64,000 bases of DNA. It comes from Ectocarpus siliculosus (Eukaryota; Sar; Phaeophyceae; Ectocarpales; Ectocarpaceae). This document shows positions 10,896-25,400 of this stretch, piece after piece. Position 1 is the stretch's first letter. The number at the start of each line of letters is the position of its first letter. The notes under the pieces are model-generated. The model saw only the letters and a list, made by a program, of their open reading frames with translations, was not told where the DNA came from and did no database searches. The stretch lies in NCBI GenBank assembly GCA_000310025.1, contig FN649737.1:1435168-1499167 (forward strand). Direction: 5' to 3'. A program made the translations under genes and the position numbers.

Positions 10896-13800
10896 TCAAA
10901 TCGTCATGTTGATCACGTTACTAGGAGTGAGTCGTCGCCTTCGATAGAAGAGCACGTAGGCCGCGTCAGAGACGATCTTGTCTGGGGCCATCTCCTGCGG
11001 GGTAGGTGAACATCAACACGAGAGCAACACAAGGGAAACACCAGATATCGGACAGTGGAAGATGACAGCACCGGCGGTGTTAGTGTTGATATGTTTGGCG
11101 TTGTTCTCTCGTGGCAACACTTCGAGGGTTGGCGTTTCGTAGAGTAACGACACGGGGATTCCAATCACGCCCGTCAGCGGTGATGGGACACGATCCTGCC
11201 GCTGGTGTGACAACAGGAGGATCCAACGCAGCAGCACAGAAAACTGAAGTGCTTTGAAGTATATATTCTAGTACCAAATGACAAAGAGGCGGGTGTATCT
11301 GTTCCATGCGAGAGGCAAGAAAGCTTGCCTTCACATATCTTGTTGGTCGTATCAAATGTGCCGAGCAAAACATGTGAACAAAAGCAGCGGCATGGTAAGT
11401 AAGCACTTACCTCCACAAACTCGTCGTCGAAGTTGAGCCATGGGTGCTCCAGGCCCCAACCAGTAACTTCCTCCACCCCGTCCTTACTGCAAGGTGAAGA
11501 GCGGCAATAGGCCGTGTAGTGCCCCCCAGTCATGCCTCCCATATGGTTCACCACGCCGAAGAGGTCATACACCATGCCTGCCTGCCCTCCGCCCGCCTGG
11601 ATATGTATATAGCCGAAAGCCGAACAGAAGGACCGAGTGGGAGGCAACATCGTGTAAGAGACAATTCGGTATTGCCAATGGCTACATGATGAGCAGCCAA
11701 ATTGAGTACTGCCATGCCCTCCGAAGAAGTGCATACAGTATAAAGAAGATACAACAAGACCACATTTCAATATTGTTTTGAAGCGGTTCCCTGAATTTCG
11801 TGACACAGCCTTTGCCGCAGTAGCTTCGAACCCATATGTTATTCTTCAGCAAACGCGATCACCTGACACAGGAACTCGTTGAAATCACGCCATCCGCTCC
11901 ACAAGAACTGCCCGGAATACTTGAAATGGAAAACTTAAAAGTACAGCAGCGCAGCAACAGGTAGGTGAGCCCTTTCTTGCTACCATACGAGATAGACATC
12001 TCTTTCGCTGTGATCCTGTTCGGCTAACCAAGGACGGGTGGGTGTGATACACTTGCCTGATTCCGATGAGCGGAGTTGGATGACACGAAGCCCGACATGT
12101 CGAGACCGGAATGCGGGAACAGCACCAGCGTCCTGATCTTCTCTCGCCACCGGGCGGAGCAGTGGAAGCGCTTCATGTGGATAACCTAACCAAGTGTGTA
12201 ATGTAAGAGGACGGACCCACAGTTAAGAAATACTTGGCTAAGAAGCAGAGGCTCAAAATTATCACGAAAAAAAAAAAAAAAAAAAGGGGTTCACAAAGAC
12301 AGCTCAGCGGTGGATCCTAGACTACACTGGTACTCCTAATATAACAAAACCTGTGCTCGACAGCATTGGCGACGAAAAAAGAAACTGAGGGTCGATCCGA
12401 TGTTGACGTTTTTTATCTCCGGGCCCGCTCTGTATGCCCAAACGAGCCACGTGACAGACCGTCGTTCGCGGTGCATCAACACCCAATTTTCACCATTCAC
12501 ACCGCCAGAGAGCTTCTCCAAAAACCAAGACCATAAACGGCAAGACAAGTGTTCACGGGTCACAAGGAACCCCGCCTGAGTAATATTGTACGGAGGTTGT
12601 TTATGCACGCTTCTGAAACATTTCGGTGCCGTCAGGGACAAACGGAGCACTTGGACACGAAACAAAGCATGACACGATCCCACCCACTTGATGGTATCAC
12701 TAAGGTTTCCATGCTTCATCGTTCCAAGGGTCTGCCGTCGATGTGAAGATGGCAGGTACAGCTCTGCGGTTACCCTTGCGCATGTTGCCAAGCTCAGAAT
12801 ACTTCCCACTACTGTAACTCCATGGCACCTACGCTCCCAAACCGCCCGAACAGACCCCTGAACGCGAAAGAAGCCACCTTCGCGTCAGCCTTATACTGTC
12901 GTCCTGCATCGAGTCTCACCAGCACGTCAGGCATCTTCCAAAGGTCAATCTTCATGACCCCTCTCCTGTGCGCTTGGCAGCTGGAACAGTACCACGAGTC
13001 CTCCTCCTCGAATGTCTCCTCTCTCGTGTAGGCATCCAGACACTGCTCCAACGTCAGCCCGGAAAGGACAGACTATCCACAGTAGATGCCGCCAAAGGAA
13101 GCACAAAGCGGCAGAGCCGCCACAGACGCAGAATGGGCGCGTCAAATTCGATCTATCAAGAGCTCCAACACTAGGCTACGTGTGCATCCTGCGACGGCAA
13201 GAAGCACTGGTGTTGGTACATTCTTACTGGTTCAACATGCAAAAAAAGAACGTTTTTTTTTTATCTCTGTCGTTGTGACAATTGCCTGAACGTCTAGACT
13301 ATCGTTCCAACCAACGGGCAATCGGTACGTGAATCCCAGGTACAACACCGCCACCATTCGTGAATTGATTCTACTGCCCTTCTTCATTCAAAATTCAAAA
13401 ACAACCGCTTCAGTGACAGCATCTTCTTGACAAAACAACGTGCAACAACATTTCTTACAATATCCTGTTGCTATACAAAAAAACAGAAGGAAGGCAGCTT
13501 CGTCGTCGGCGCTGGTTGAAAAATATCACCTGCGCGTTGTTCTCCAACTCGAGGTATGAAGGGTGTTCGAAGGTGGCGGCGAGCACATCAAGGTAGTCCC
13601 TCCCGGGATCTTTCCACTCTAGCGCCAGGATGAGCTGAGTGTGAAATGACGAGCATGGCGAGAGCACACCACAAATAAAGACACTCGGTCAACACAAAAC
13701 GGCCCGAAAAAAGGGGACAACGAGGTGTGGTGCCCAACAAGACCTGGTCATTCTTGTGTGTAAAAAAACGGTTGATGCAATCCTGTAAGAGTGATTGATT

Positions 13801-16800
13801 GAAATACACGATAAAATCACCGCACCATGATGTGCAATTCTTCGAATGGTCTCCTGGTGTGTCAGAGCTGACCGGACTCGACACCATCGGAATCAATGCA
13901 GCTAGCTGTGGTCATCATCAAAACGACGCCATGCACTCCACAAACACCCAAAGGTTTGCCTGAGCTACTCTCACAGGAACATGAGCAAAACTCCGAACTT
14001 CGGCGAAAATACAAAGGTCTAGCCCTCTCTAGGCACTACGAGAGCAAACCGAAATGTCCACGGCAGGATGCGTCGGTACAACAAACAAAGCTGCACACAC
14101 CTTCGTACACAGCAAGGACGATGCCGCCCGCCACCTGTCGGGGACAAGCTCCACCGAACAGACCTCCGTGAGGGGGTTTTGCTTCAGCACGAACTTGACC
14201 GTGAAGGGAAGAAGTTGCGCCAGCTTTTCGTCCGTGATGTCACGCTCCAACCCCGCGGCCGCACGCGCTACCCAGGCAGCCGTAACGTCCGGCCGTTGAG
14301 TTCTTGGTCGCCAGTGTGCGAACGTCCCAACAGACAAAGCAGGCGGTTCACGAAATGTATTGCGTCGGTTGCAGCTATGCAGGTATGCAGGTATGCATGC
14401 ATGCGTATCACTTCGAGGTCACTTTTTGAGTAGCGAGAAATCGTGAGAGACGTGGCCGAAGACAAGCCAAAACGAATCGACTTGGAGGTGACCTTGGTAG
14501 TGCAGAGCCTACGATGTACATGGTACATGGTACTTTACCTCGAGCCTGAGGAAGCCCTAGCGGTCCTGTCCTTGCCCCCTGCCTTGAAGCTCCTGCCGCC
14601 GGAAGACCCCGCGACAAACCTCGACGCTTGCTGCACCACGAGACGCCAGAGGTATCGGGTGGATCGTGCCGGAGGGCATCTAACAAGAAAGGGCAACCCG
14701 AACAAATCCTTCACGGAAGTGCAACACGCAAGAACGAGAGATAGAGGGGGAGAGAGAGGGAGAGAGAGGGAGAGAGAGGGATAGACCATTGAAGACAACA
14801 GATTAGTGACATGGGACAAGAGGCACAAATAGGGAGAGGTGTTCACGGCATGATGAACAACATGCCATGTGTGGTATTTCTTGTTGTGATACCCGACAAG
14901 CTCACCCCGTGGACAGGCCGCTTCAATACGTGTCAACCAATACCCTACGCATGAGCTGCTAGGCTGGAGAGCAGCTCCCCCAGCAGGCACTAAACCACTC
15001 GTAGTACAAGTACATGGCCTGTAGTGAGCATGAAAGGATCCTCCCGGAATAAGCCAAAATACCCAGAGCCAGTAAAGAAAATCAGTAGTTCAGTATATTC
15101 TTAAGACCATACAACACTTGTTCTGCGTTTCAACCTTCCGCACGAACAACCAGCCGACCTGCCAGCAGCAGTCGCCAAAGCCACGTGCACGCAGCACGCG
15201 ACAAAAAGAATAAAAAATGCCGCGCGTGTCAAACTTTCGACAGAGATGCAGCCAGAGAGACCACACAAGCTGCTACCGTCCGTAGGCAAGCTCCACCTCC
15301 TGATGCAGAATCGAATGCTGTTCCGCAGGGGTCACCGGCAGCGCGACAATACACGGCGACCACGTTGTAACTTGTTAAACCTCGACAAGATGTCCTCCGA
15401 TGAGCAGGTTAACGATATTTAACAGGCTACCGTAGGCTAACCTTTGCCGTGACAAATCCAGGCGGCGGCTCCTTGGTGTCTCGTCTGTCCGCGTCTCCCT
15501 CCGACCGCATGCCGGGGCCGTCCCTGCGAGACGACGTGTCCGCGTACGTGTGTCAAAATAGATGAAGATGATGATGATGATGATGATGATGACTGCAGAG
15601 TAGGTGGCGACGAAGCGTACTTTCCGCAACAACCTACAACCCAAGAAAACGACCGACAGCAACCCAAGGAGCCCTCATGACCTGTGAAACCGCTTGCTTC
15701 AGCATTGCTAACCCGTGACGAGACAAGGGACATCGATTTGCTTCCTGCCCGGAGAATGCCGAGATACGATGTGGTTCAACAACGCCTTCTACGCGGGCTC
15801 CGAAATATAAATTGCCGAGAGCAAAATCGGGGTGCGCACCCGAAAAGAGCATGCCACACAGTCGGAAAAAAAAAACTAATTTTGAAAGAGGGCTCACAAC
15901 CCTTGGCAATGTCCATCGTGACGGCAACCTTGGTCCCGCAATCAAACCAAGGCCAGGAACAAATCACGACAGACCATCGTCGCGAGTTACAGCAGTAGGG
16001 GGTTAACATATCTTTCGTTGGACATATCTATCTATCTTCGCCTCCTACCTAGTGGAGGCAGGCTGCGGGTGTGCGCCCGAGGTCGGCACTCTGATGGTCT
16101 TCCGGTGTACCACAGGAATGTCGTTTGTACGCTCCTGACGACGAGTCTGTTGCACGTCGTAGTAATTGTTTGCCAAAACAAGAAACGAGGAGGAGCATCA
16201 AGATCAAAGGGATCATCAAAAGATGATGCTCGGAGATGGACATGCTACCCGTGCAAGCTATAGCTTGTGACAAGCACGGACGATGGTGCGTGCCTGAACG
16301 CCTGGCTGTGCATTACAAATATTTCGCTTATGCTGGTTTGGGGACCGTCAGTCGCATGACAAACAACAGGAGCAGTGGCATCCACTCCACTCCTAGCAGC
16401 CAAGCCAAATGTTTTTGTGTGCATACGTCTAAATTTCTGAGAGTAGTGTAACCGCACATCCATCAAGCACCGATCCCACTGATCGGGAGGAAGAACGAAC
16501 ACGACGGGCACGACAGCTTGCGCAACAACGCGTCCATTCGAAAACAAGCAGCGCTTCTTCGCACCTTGGTGAAGAGCGGCTGTAGCTTCTTCTCCCTCCA
16601 CTCCTGCTCGCCGTAGCTCTCATCCCATCTGGAGGTGAAGGCGTCGAAGTGCACCCTCACCAAGTACTCCGTCTTTCGCTTCTGATCCTCGCCCTTGCCT
16701 GAAAGGGAGGCCTTGGACGGCTTGTCTCCGCCTCTATCCAATGCCTTCGCCCGCGGGTTAATCTTCATGCGGTAGAAAGTGCAGGACCGTTGCGTGAAAA

Positions 16801-19800
16801 ACACACCAGGATAGATAACAGCGGTCATATCGTCGTGTGGTGGTGGTGATGACCTAGCTGTCTATCACTTTTGCAGCGCCGTCTGGAGTCGGAAGGGGGA
16901 CGGACACCAGCCGTCTGGAAAAACAAGGACAACTTACATCACAACCAGCTATCTTCGACGGCAAGTGCTACCACCATACGCTACACCACCGCGCTATTCG
17001 GTCGGGGGGGGGGGGGGGGCTGCCTAGAAATATTGCCCCCATTCCAGAGACGAGGACTTCGACAGATGTTCGTCGAGTAAACATAGACCTTTTGGCTTGG
17101 ACATAGATGGCTGGCTTTGGCTCCTTACAAAAACCTCAAGTAGTAGCCTAGGCCTGCAATTCAGCACCGTTGTGTACCACACCAACATGTGCAGCCTGCA
17201 TTGCCTCACCTCCACAACCGTTGCAGCATACCAGCCCCCCTGCCCATCGAGCGCGTCTAGTCTCCAGCCAATCTCTAGGTCTCTCAGTCTAGTCGGGAAG
17301 GAGGACATGCACCTCTCATCCGGCGTGCGGTTATCTGGCGTGGACGTCGGAGGCCTGTCGAAACAAAAATACGCCAAAAAAAATGATGTAATCGAAAGAG
17401 CGTGAAAGCGAGGTGGTGTTGAGCATGCGCCCCCCGGCAGACCATGACCATGATTAATCACACCGCATCCTGGGAAAATGCTGCCAGTGATGGCAAGCGG
17501 TGTTTGATTCCGTACTACACAACCAAACGAGGCAGCGGTGCCGCGACAAGTCTTTCTGGGTGCCCTTCTCGCTCGTCGTGCAAAGAGTGGTGCCACACGG
17601 ATCCCTAGGGAGAAGCAAAAAATGTCGAACAATCATTAGAAAACAAACCGCCAAAAGAAACCAAGTGTTGTACTTTCTCGAAGTACCAATACAGGACTCA
17701 CAGTGATAGACCAGGGCACTGTGCGGTGACACACGACGGCGGGGTCAGCCTAAATATTCCGCAACGTCGACGTGATGTGACGTGACGCTAGACGCCATAT
17801 CCCGTCTCACCTGTCGTTGTCCAAGTCCGTCTCCTCTGCCTCCTCGTCCTCGCTCCCATCCGAGCGCGCCTCGGCAGCAGCAGTCTCAGGTACCCCCAAC
17901 CCCTCCTTCAGCGTTTCCTTCAGTGGCTCTGGCGAAACCCCCTGACCTTCTTCTGCGGATTCTGCGGCACCCCCTTCCCCCTTGGCGGCAGTGGTGCTGC
18001 CACCATTCTCAACTGGCACTACCACGTTTGGGGCTGGCGTCCCGCTAGTCGTGTTGCTTGGCTCTGTCGGCTCCGCCTCTGTTCCCACGGGCAACTCCTC
18101 CTCTGATAGTGCTGCAGCACCTGCCGCTGTAGCACCTGCTGCTGTTGCTGCTTCTGGTTTTGTTGGTCCTGAACTCGTGGGAGTTGGCACTGGAGAAACC
18201 GTGGCTTGTCTTGACGCGGAGGTGCTCGGTTTGGCACGTCTGTTGAGGTTGATTTCGCCCTGCTGATGACGAGGTTTTATGCGGCAAGGCAAGACGGAAA
18301 AATTACAGGACAACCCGAGCGGTAGTTGGCCAGGTGTATTAATCCCCACAATAACTACGGGTTGCAATAATACCTGCTAGACATGAGTGCTGTTGTCTCC
18401 CCATTGGCAACACCCGCAAAATCATCCAAAGTATGTGGTTGTACGCCAAGAACTGGACCATCGTCTTGACTCACCATCTCTAGAGCAACAACCCACGTGT
18501 CGTCTCGCAGCTCTGTCAGCAGCTCCTTGTCCTGCATAACCTTGATTCTGTCATGGCATCCAAATCGCGGCATGCATCGCACAATTACACGCGGCCGTAT
18601 GAGTTGGAGTGGGCGATAAACAAGGTCGATATCGACCGTCATGTATATCATCCTACTTGTACCTTGCACACTAGCTCAGAGAAAGGAAGCTTGGGGTACC
18701 CCGCGACCAGTAATGTCGACTAACCACGCCCATGCACCCAGAGGAAACCATTTACCAGCAAGCGAATCAACAATATTCGTTCATCACCGTGCTGCAAGAC
18801 ACGTTTCTCACGCCGTACGAAAGCTGAAGCTTTCCACTCACTGGTTTTGCTGCAGGATGGCCACCACAATCGATACCGTCGGTATTCCACACAGATCCGA
18901 CAGCGCCCGCTTAAGGTCGCTCAGCTGCGACGGAAGCAGGATGCGCAACCAAAAGGTCAAACACCAGGGGTGGGGAACAGCGGATGGGCATCGTGTCGAC
19001 CAGAGCAGTATGCATTTTTTGTTACAAGAGTCACCCGAGCTCTCCAAGGAGGTGACACAGCAGAGCGGGTTAAAAGCATACAAGCGCACCACATGGCGTA
19101 CTCGTCGCTGCTCATGGTAAAAGCTACAGAAGGTCAAAGATGTCCATGATCTATTATTCCCTTCACGCCCGCAGGAACTCCTCTCTAGCCAGCTACGCGA
19201 AAGTTGATGCCGTGAGAAGAAAACAAGGGCATTGGTGAAGCTCACCTCCCCCAGTCGCGGCAGCATCATCCCGTACTGCACCGGCACCAGCTGTCTTGGG
19301 TTGCTAAACTGGGCCCCTCCCCCATCTGCGGTGCGACGGAGCACAATTAGCAGCTCGCGGTAAGAATGGATGTGGTAGAGTCGACAGAGATACACTCAGA
19401 ACAAAACGGAATTCCTAACGCAGGTGCAGGAGGGCAGTGAGGCGGTGTGGTAGATCCGCTGCTAGAGCGAGTGAGCGTTAATCAAGTCGGCACAAGCCCA
19501 ATCATCGTCGGCTCTACGATACCACCTTCCTTGCGTGGGGCTTTCGGCAAGCTAAACACACGATATCACGTGCGGGTCACACTTGTGATGGGTGATCACA
19601 CTTGTCATGGGTGACCGGGGAAGGGGAGGCAAGGCCTCAACACCAGCGGCCACCAGCTCAAATGCTTTATTTTTCCATGCTGAACTCGGGGAAAAAACGC
19701 AGTATGAGCCGACAACCAAAGTCTGCTTTCCCACGTGCCGGCTAGTACCGACATCTTACCGCTAGCCATCGCACCGTCTTCTCCGTTGAGCCCGCTAGAG

Positions 19801-22414
19801 CGCACGAGGTATCTTGTTCGGATCCTTGGGAGCATCACCACCGCAACCATCTTCTCGTTGCGGACAGGAATAGGTACCGACAGGTACATGAAGGGGTCGA
19901 AAGTGACCGACTGTGCAGACCACGCAAAGGCCAGACAAAACCAGGCAGCACAAATTGACGGAGGTCAGTCTAGCGGACTTCGTTTGTCATGGGTAACCAC
20001 GCCCATCTTGCACTACAAGCGAAAAGAAAGCAGTAGGCTAGGGTGCATCTCGGTATTGCGTGCAAAAAGCGCTGGAGCGGTGCACGCTGTGTTGAGCCCC
20101 CCTTGCCCTGGCGACTTACTGCCGCCAAAGACGTCAAAATATTCAGGGAGACGTGGCAAATACGTAGCTTCATTTTCCTTCATGAAGTGCGGTGCGGTGA
20201 ACCATACCGTGAACCACACCGTACCGCACCTTCTTGTTGCACACGGTGCACCGACACTCCATCTTGAGCTGCCCCTGGAACAGGTCAACGATGACACTCC
20301 TGTTCCTCTGCACGTGCCTGTCCCACGCCTCGTCGGCTAGGTCCTGGTCTGATCGACCTGACTCCGCGTCGTCGTCGTCGTCGGGGGCGGCTACGTAAGG
20401 CTTGTCGATCACCCTGTTCACGTCCTCGTGGAGGGCATCCAGCATCTCCGCCAGAAACTCCTGTTGAGTGTTGAGTGTTGAGTGTTGAGTTTTAGTGTGT
20501 GTAGTGTCGCACGGGAAACGAAACATGTGTCGTTGCAGCGCAGTCTCTCTTCATGCCACCTGGCTTTGTATGACCTAGAGACAATAACCACACGGAGTTT
20601 CTTTGCAAAAATGCAAAAACACAAAACCCGCAATATTGCTTCAAAGTTGACGAACGGAGTCTCGCGCACCTTCATGACATGTCTTCCCCAAAAACGAAAA
20701 ACAAATGACAAGAAACAAAAAAAACAACATATCCCAACCCTGGGACTAAGCCGAGCTTCGAACTCACGACTCGACGCCAAAAGCTTGGGCATCCAAGAAC
20801 ACGAAAACATGCACGAGGTTTCAGAATACGAAAACATGCACGAGCGTTCATAGCAACACGGTACCTGAGAATCCTGCTGCTCGTTGCCGGCGAACTGCGG
20901 CTTGTACTTGATGAGACCTCTCTTGAACTTGCTGGGGAAGATGCACAGGTACTCTTGAGACCAAAGGGACTTCAACAGCGAAGCGAAGTCTTCCACGAGC
21001 TTGCCCTGGATGCACGACGGTGCCCAAACCGACCAAACGGATTATCAATTGTAGTGTACCGCGTGCGTGTTGGCGGGTTGGGCACCATGGCATGCGAGCA
21101 AAGGGGTGGGTGGGGAAGCCAAAAACGAAGCTATTGTTACTAATAGATCGCCACCGTGGGTCGTTCAAACATATCTCGCAGGCAACCAAACAAGACCGAA
21201 CGCAAGGGGTCTGGGTCCTGTACAAGTATCTGCTTGCGGAGGCAGCATGATCGAGCGTCATCGCCACCCAGGTAGAAAAGGCCAGCAAATAAAAGCAGAC
21301 AAGGTAGATCTGTACCAGCGCCGCTGACGACGGGTGCCAGAGGAGCATACAATATGACTGAAACAATGTGAAAAAAGAAGAAAATAGTAACCCCAAGGCC
21401 GTACCAGCAACGAGCACGGCACGATGCAGAGGTCGGCCAGCACGAGAATGAAGCCGCAATTTTCGTGCAATTAGAGGTGCCACACACAACGGTGTGGTGA
21501 CACAACACACATCGGGTAGGGTAGCTTCTTTCTCGTCCACACCGCGGTTCTGCACAACGGACAGCAGTACTGTAGTGGAAATTACCTGAGTTCCCAGAGG
21601 GTTGTACTTGTTCACTTCCGCCGCCCACATGTCCGACAGCAGGTACGCCCGCACCAGCGGCGTGTGCGACAAGCACTGCACGGCAGAGTTCAAGTAGCAC
21701 GTGTTGCCCACGTTCACCAACCCGCAAGCGCCCGGTACCGGTGGCTTTCCTGGCGTGTTGCTCCTTCTGTTCAACGCACCCCCTCCGTAGTTGGAAATCC
21801 CATCCGCGGTGCTGCCCGTCCCGTTTGTTCGTGGCATGCTCTGAGAGCGGGCGCCCCAGCCGTTTCCGTTTGAGGCATCGCCGGGGAAGCGCCCCACCGG
21901 TGGCGGGAATGTGTTTCCTCCAGGCTTGGAGGAGCTTGGAGCAGGTGCTCCGACTCCGCCCCTGATAGCCGTCGCATCCGGCGATGCCTCCTGCCAAACA
22001 AAAGGGGAACACGATTGGAAAGGTATCAGATTCACATCACGTCGGGCCGGCATGGGATGGACTGGCGTCCAACAACCAAAAGAAGTTACGGGCATTTTTT
22101 GACGGCGTTCATCAACCGCCCACAATCTCGACCGCGTCTGCTTTACACACGTCATCAGTGTAGCAGCCCAGGTCAATACGGCCGCGAACGACGCATGCCC
22201 ACTTCGATGGTGATCAAGAGGTCCAGAGTCATAAGTGTATTGTAGCAGTACTGCTGTATGCATACCTCTTCCGCCTCCGTGTCGCCATTGCCCTCGTTGG
22301 TTGGTCTGAGTGCTGGTGGTGCGGGCACAGCGGGAGCAGTGTGGCTGAACTCCGGCGCTAGCTTCAAGCTCTTGCTGTCGTACCTGACGTGGCCAAGGGC
22401 AGACGGAGAGCGAA

Positions 22415-22474
<60 letters not shown>

Positions 22475-25400
22475 CAGCGTCAACGCAAGGCGGAGTTTTG
22501 AACGGCATGAGCACGAGATCGTGGATCAGGGGGGCAAGCAACTCCTTTCCTGCGCGATCTCCAGGTGCACGGCTCTTTCCGTCTCGAATAAACAGTTTGA
22601 CAAACCGCAACGCACAACCACAGCCCACGGCCGTAAACCAAAGATCGAACGCAAAAGAGACAAGAGAGTCTTGGACAACTCCCGTCGGAGATACTATTCA
22701 TTGCCCGCTGGTGCCGGGAGATCTGACTTTCCGCATGAAGCCGAAAAAAATTCTAGCTCACCACTCATCCCACTGTGGCGCAAACCGATCGAAGTGCACC
22801 CTGACTCGCAGCCTCCTTCGAGAGGGGCCTCCTTGCCTCGGTCCTTCCTTCCCACCCACCCCACCATCTCTCTCTTTGCCGGAACTCCGGCGTTGGCGTT
22901 GGCTCTGAGAAGACCCAGACCTTCCTGCGCCCGCTTTCGCAGCCGATCTGCCCTCGTTTCTATCTGAGGCATCGCCAGGCTCGAGATGCTCGACCTCTTG
23001 GTTCGCGCCCTCCCGAACGGGCTCTTCCGTTGGCGGGTCAAGCTCAAGGCGTTGGCGTCGGTTCTGTCGAGAATAGACAAGGAAGGAGCAGTAGTATACA
23101 TGACAGGCGAGAGAGAATATGTGGGCAAAGAGCGACAGCTTCAGGGCACCCTCTGGCTGCATTGTTCCGAAGGGTTGCGAGGGGAACAGTAAGGAATACA
23201 CGGTAATAGCAGCAATGATTGGTGGTGCGTGGAAGCAGACGACCTTCCGAGAGCGCACAGCTTATAGCTGGTCAGCTCAATGTTCCTTCGGCGGCGGAGA
23301 CTGGCAATGTTAAGTTGAAGTACATCCAGTGACAACAACCACGCGGTACCACGACCAAAAGCAGGGTCGCACCACAAGGCATAAAGAGGTGGCGTGTTGT
23401 TTCCGAGTGTTGCAGTGAACCGCGACGTCGACTGTGTCTGTGTTGTAAGGTTTGATAGGCCTTCCTTGGTCACACGGCGGTAGCACTCACGCTCTTCTTC
23501 CTCCCCACCGGCCCTTCGGAGTCCACGATCTTGGAGCTGCTTTTCGACCCGACCTCCACCACCTGAGAAAGAGACAACGATCACGGGTGCTTGGAACTCT
23601 CAGGACCGTAAGAGTGACGACCAGGGGCTGCTCTGAAATCGGGCAACAGCCAGCATGACGTACACCTTGCTCTATTGTGCTTTTTCGAAGCCCTTTCGCG
23701 TGGCGCGATTCGATCACGGCGAACCCGATGCACCCAAGCAAGAGGGGTCGGCAAAACGCCTCTTCCAACAATTGCAATGTCAAAGTCACTCTAGCCCACC
23801 TGTCCTCGGAACCAGCGGCCCTGGTAGTCCATGGCATCCACTCGGTCGTTTTCGCGGAACTGTCTGAAGCCCGGGCTCTCTATGTACTTCCGTCGTTGCC
23901 ACTTTCCGTCCGGGTTTTTGTTCTCAACCATCACCTTCTCGCCGCCGATAAGGCCTAGTGCCGACAGCGTCATACCCTGTGCTCGCGCAACGACAAGGAG
24001 GGCGGCCACGTTACCAAAACGCACGGGGAGCGCAGCACGCGATCCTCCGACACTTCAACGTCCAAACAAACGTAGGAGCTACACCGTATCATCCCGCGGA
24101 TGCCTGCCGCGACCTGGTACTCATTGCCTCCGCACACCAGTGGAAATAAACAGGATGTTCGTTACGCCAAACCAAACGGAGGAGAATAGCCCCTAGTCTA
24201 GCCTAGAGCAGTCAACGAAACTCCAGACGATCATTCGTGAGAGCAAAATGCGACGCGCGAAAACTGGGACGAGTATACTACATATCCTCAGACAACCTCG
24301 GTCTTCTCTTGCAGAAATAAACCCTCACCTCTTCTTCCGTCTTGACTAGCCTCCACCGATCAAGGCCGGACTGCGGGTCCACTCCCCCCAACTCCCGCCC
24401 CCCACCATAGCTAAAACGAGGCCGGCAAAACCCGGGTGCTGACGATGGCTGGTGAAAAATTTTCGGCGTCACGAGATACCACAGACAGGATGCCAATGTC
24501 GTAGAAACAGGAGAGAAGCGTGTGCACGAACAGGGAGAGCCAATTACAAAGTCGTACGGGGGAGCTGATTTCCACGCGTCTGACACACGGCGGAGTTTGC
24601 TGCTGGCATGCTGTCCCGGAGCCATCGCGGGGGTCCATGGTAGGGAGTATGACAACCAGGGGGTGGAGTAACAAGGGGTGCGATACATACCACAGCCTGC
24701 GGAAGAATAGGCACTATTGTATTTGCTAGGGGTGTGGCGATGAGGGTGTGTGATAACAAGGGCGTGGGACACCTGAAATCACAATGGATCCATACATATA
24801 TTAGCATCGTTTGCAAGTCACTTGCTGGACCCGGAGTTGAACACATGAATGTCCACAAAACAAGGCGGGTCTCACCACTTGCCTCCACACGGGGTACACG
24901 AGTACACGACAGAAGCTCCCACACATGCACCGGTTGAAACATTTTTCGTTCATCTTTGGAGGTGCCTGTAAAGGAGCAGGGTCTGTACATTCCCGGCACG
25001 ATGTGGTTCCCGGTGTTGCGTGTTCTCTGTATGTGCAAGATCATGTCCCTTGACTATCATGCCGAGGTGACAAGCGGGGCTTCGTGGTTGCAAGCGGGAT
25101 ACCCTCAGGAGGTAATAAAGCGACCCACGTGAAATTCGGTTGTCGATATAACGTACGTAACACCGGGTGTGGTATGCTATGCGAGGAGCGACAATGCCGC
25201 ATCCTCTGTGTGTGCTGTAACAGGCGTTTTATCTCTTTAATGCCTCTTAAGTACTTCATTTCGGTTTGACTCAACAATCAAGTCAAGAGAGACGTGGGCT
25301 TTACTTCTCTCTTGGGTTGCCCTCGAAGGGTACTTGTTTTTCGGTATCTGTACGCGGAAGTCAACAACAAACAATCAAATCAGCAAAATGAACAACGTGT

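Noticed and set aside
14408-14686. Alternative frame of the 14.6-kb protease exon (DALRHDPPDTSGVSW)
   Set aside because: It ends in phase 1 at the GTAAAG donor and cannot join the next exon. The frame containing STRYLWRLVVQQASRF ends in phase 2 and joins it.
21140-22012. A 290-codon minus-strand open frame overlapping the protease Cys-box exon
   Set aside because: It is the wrong frame of exon 21990-21586. The conserved GNTCYLN motif and both splice junctions are in the other frame.
20848-22263. A 471-codon minus-strand open frame read as one protein
   Set aside because: Only its middle part (21990-21586) is exon. The flanks are intron read-through beyond good splice sites, and its last portion is the wrong frame of the next exon.
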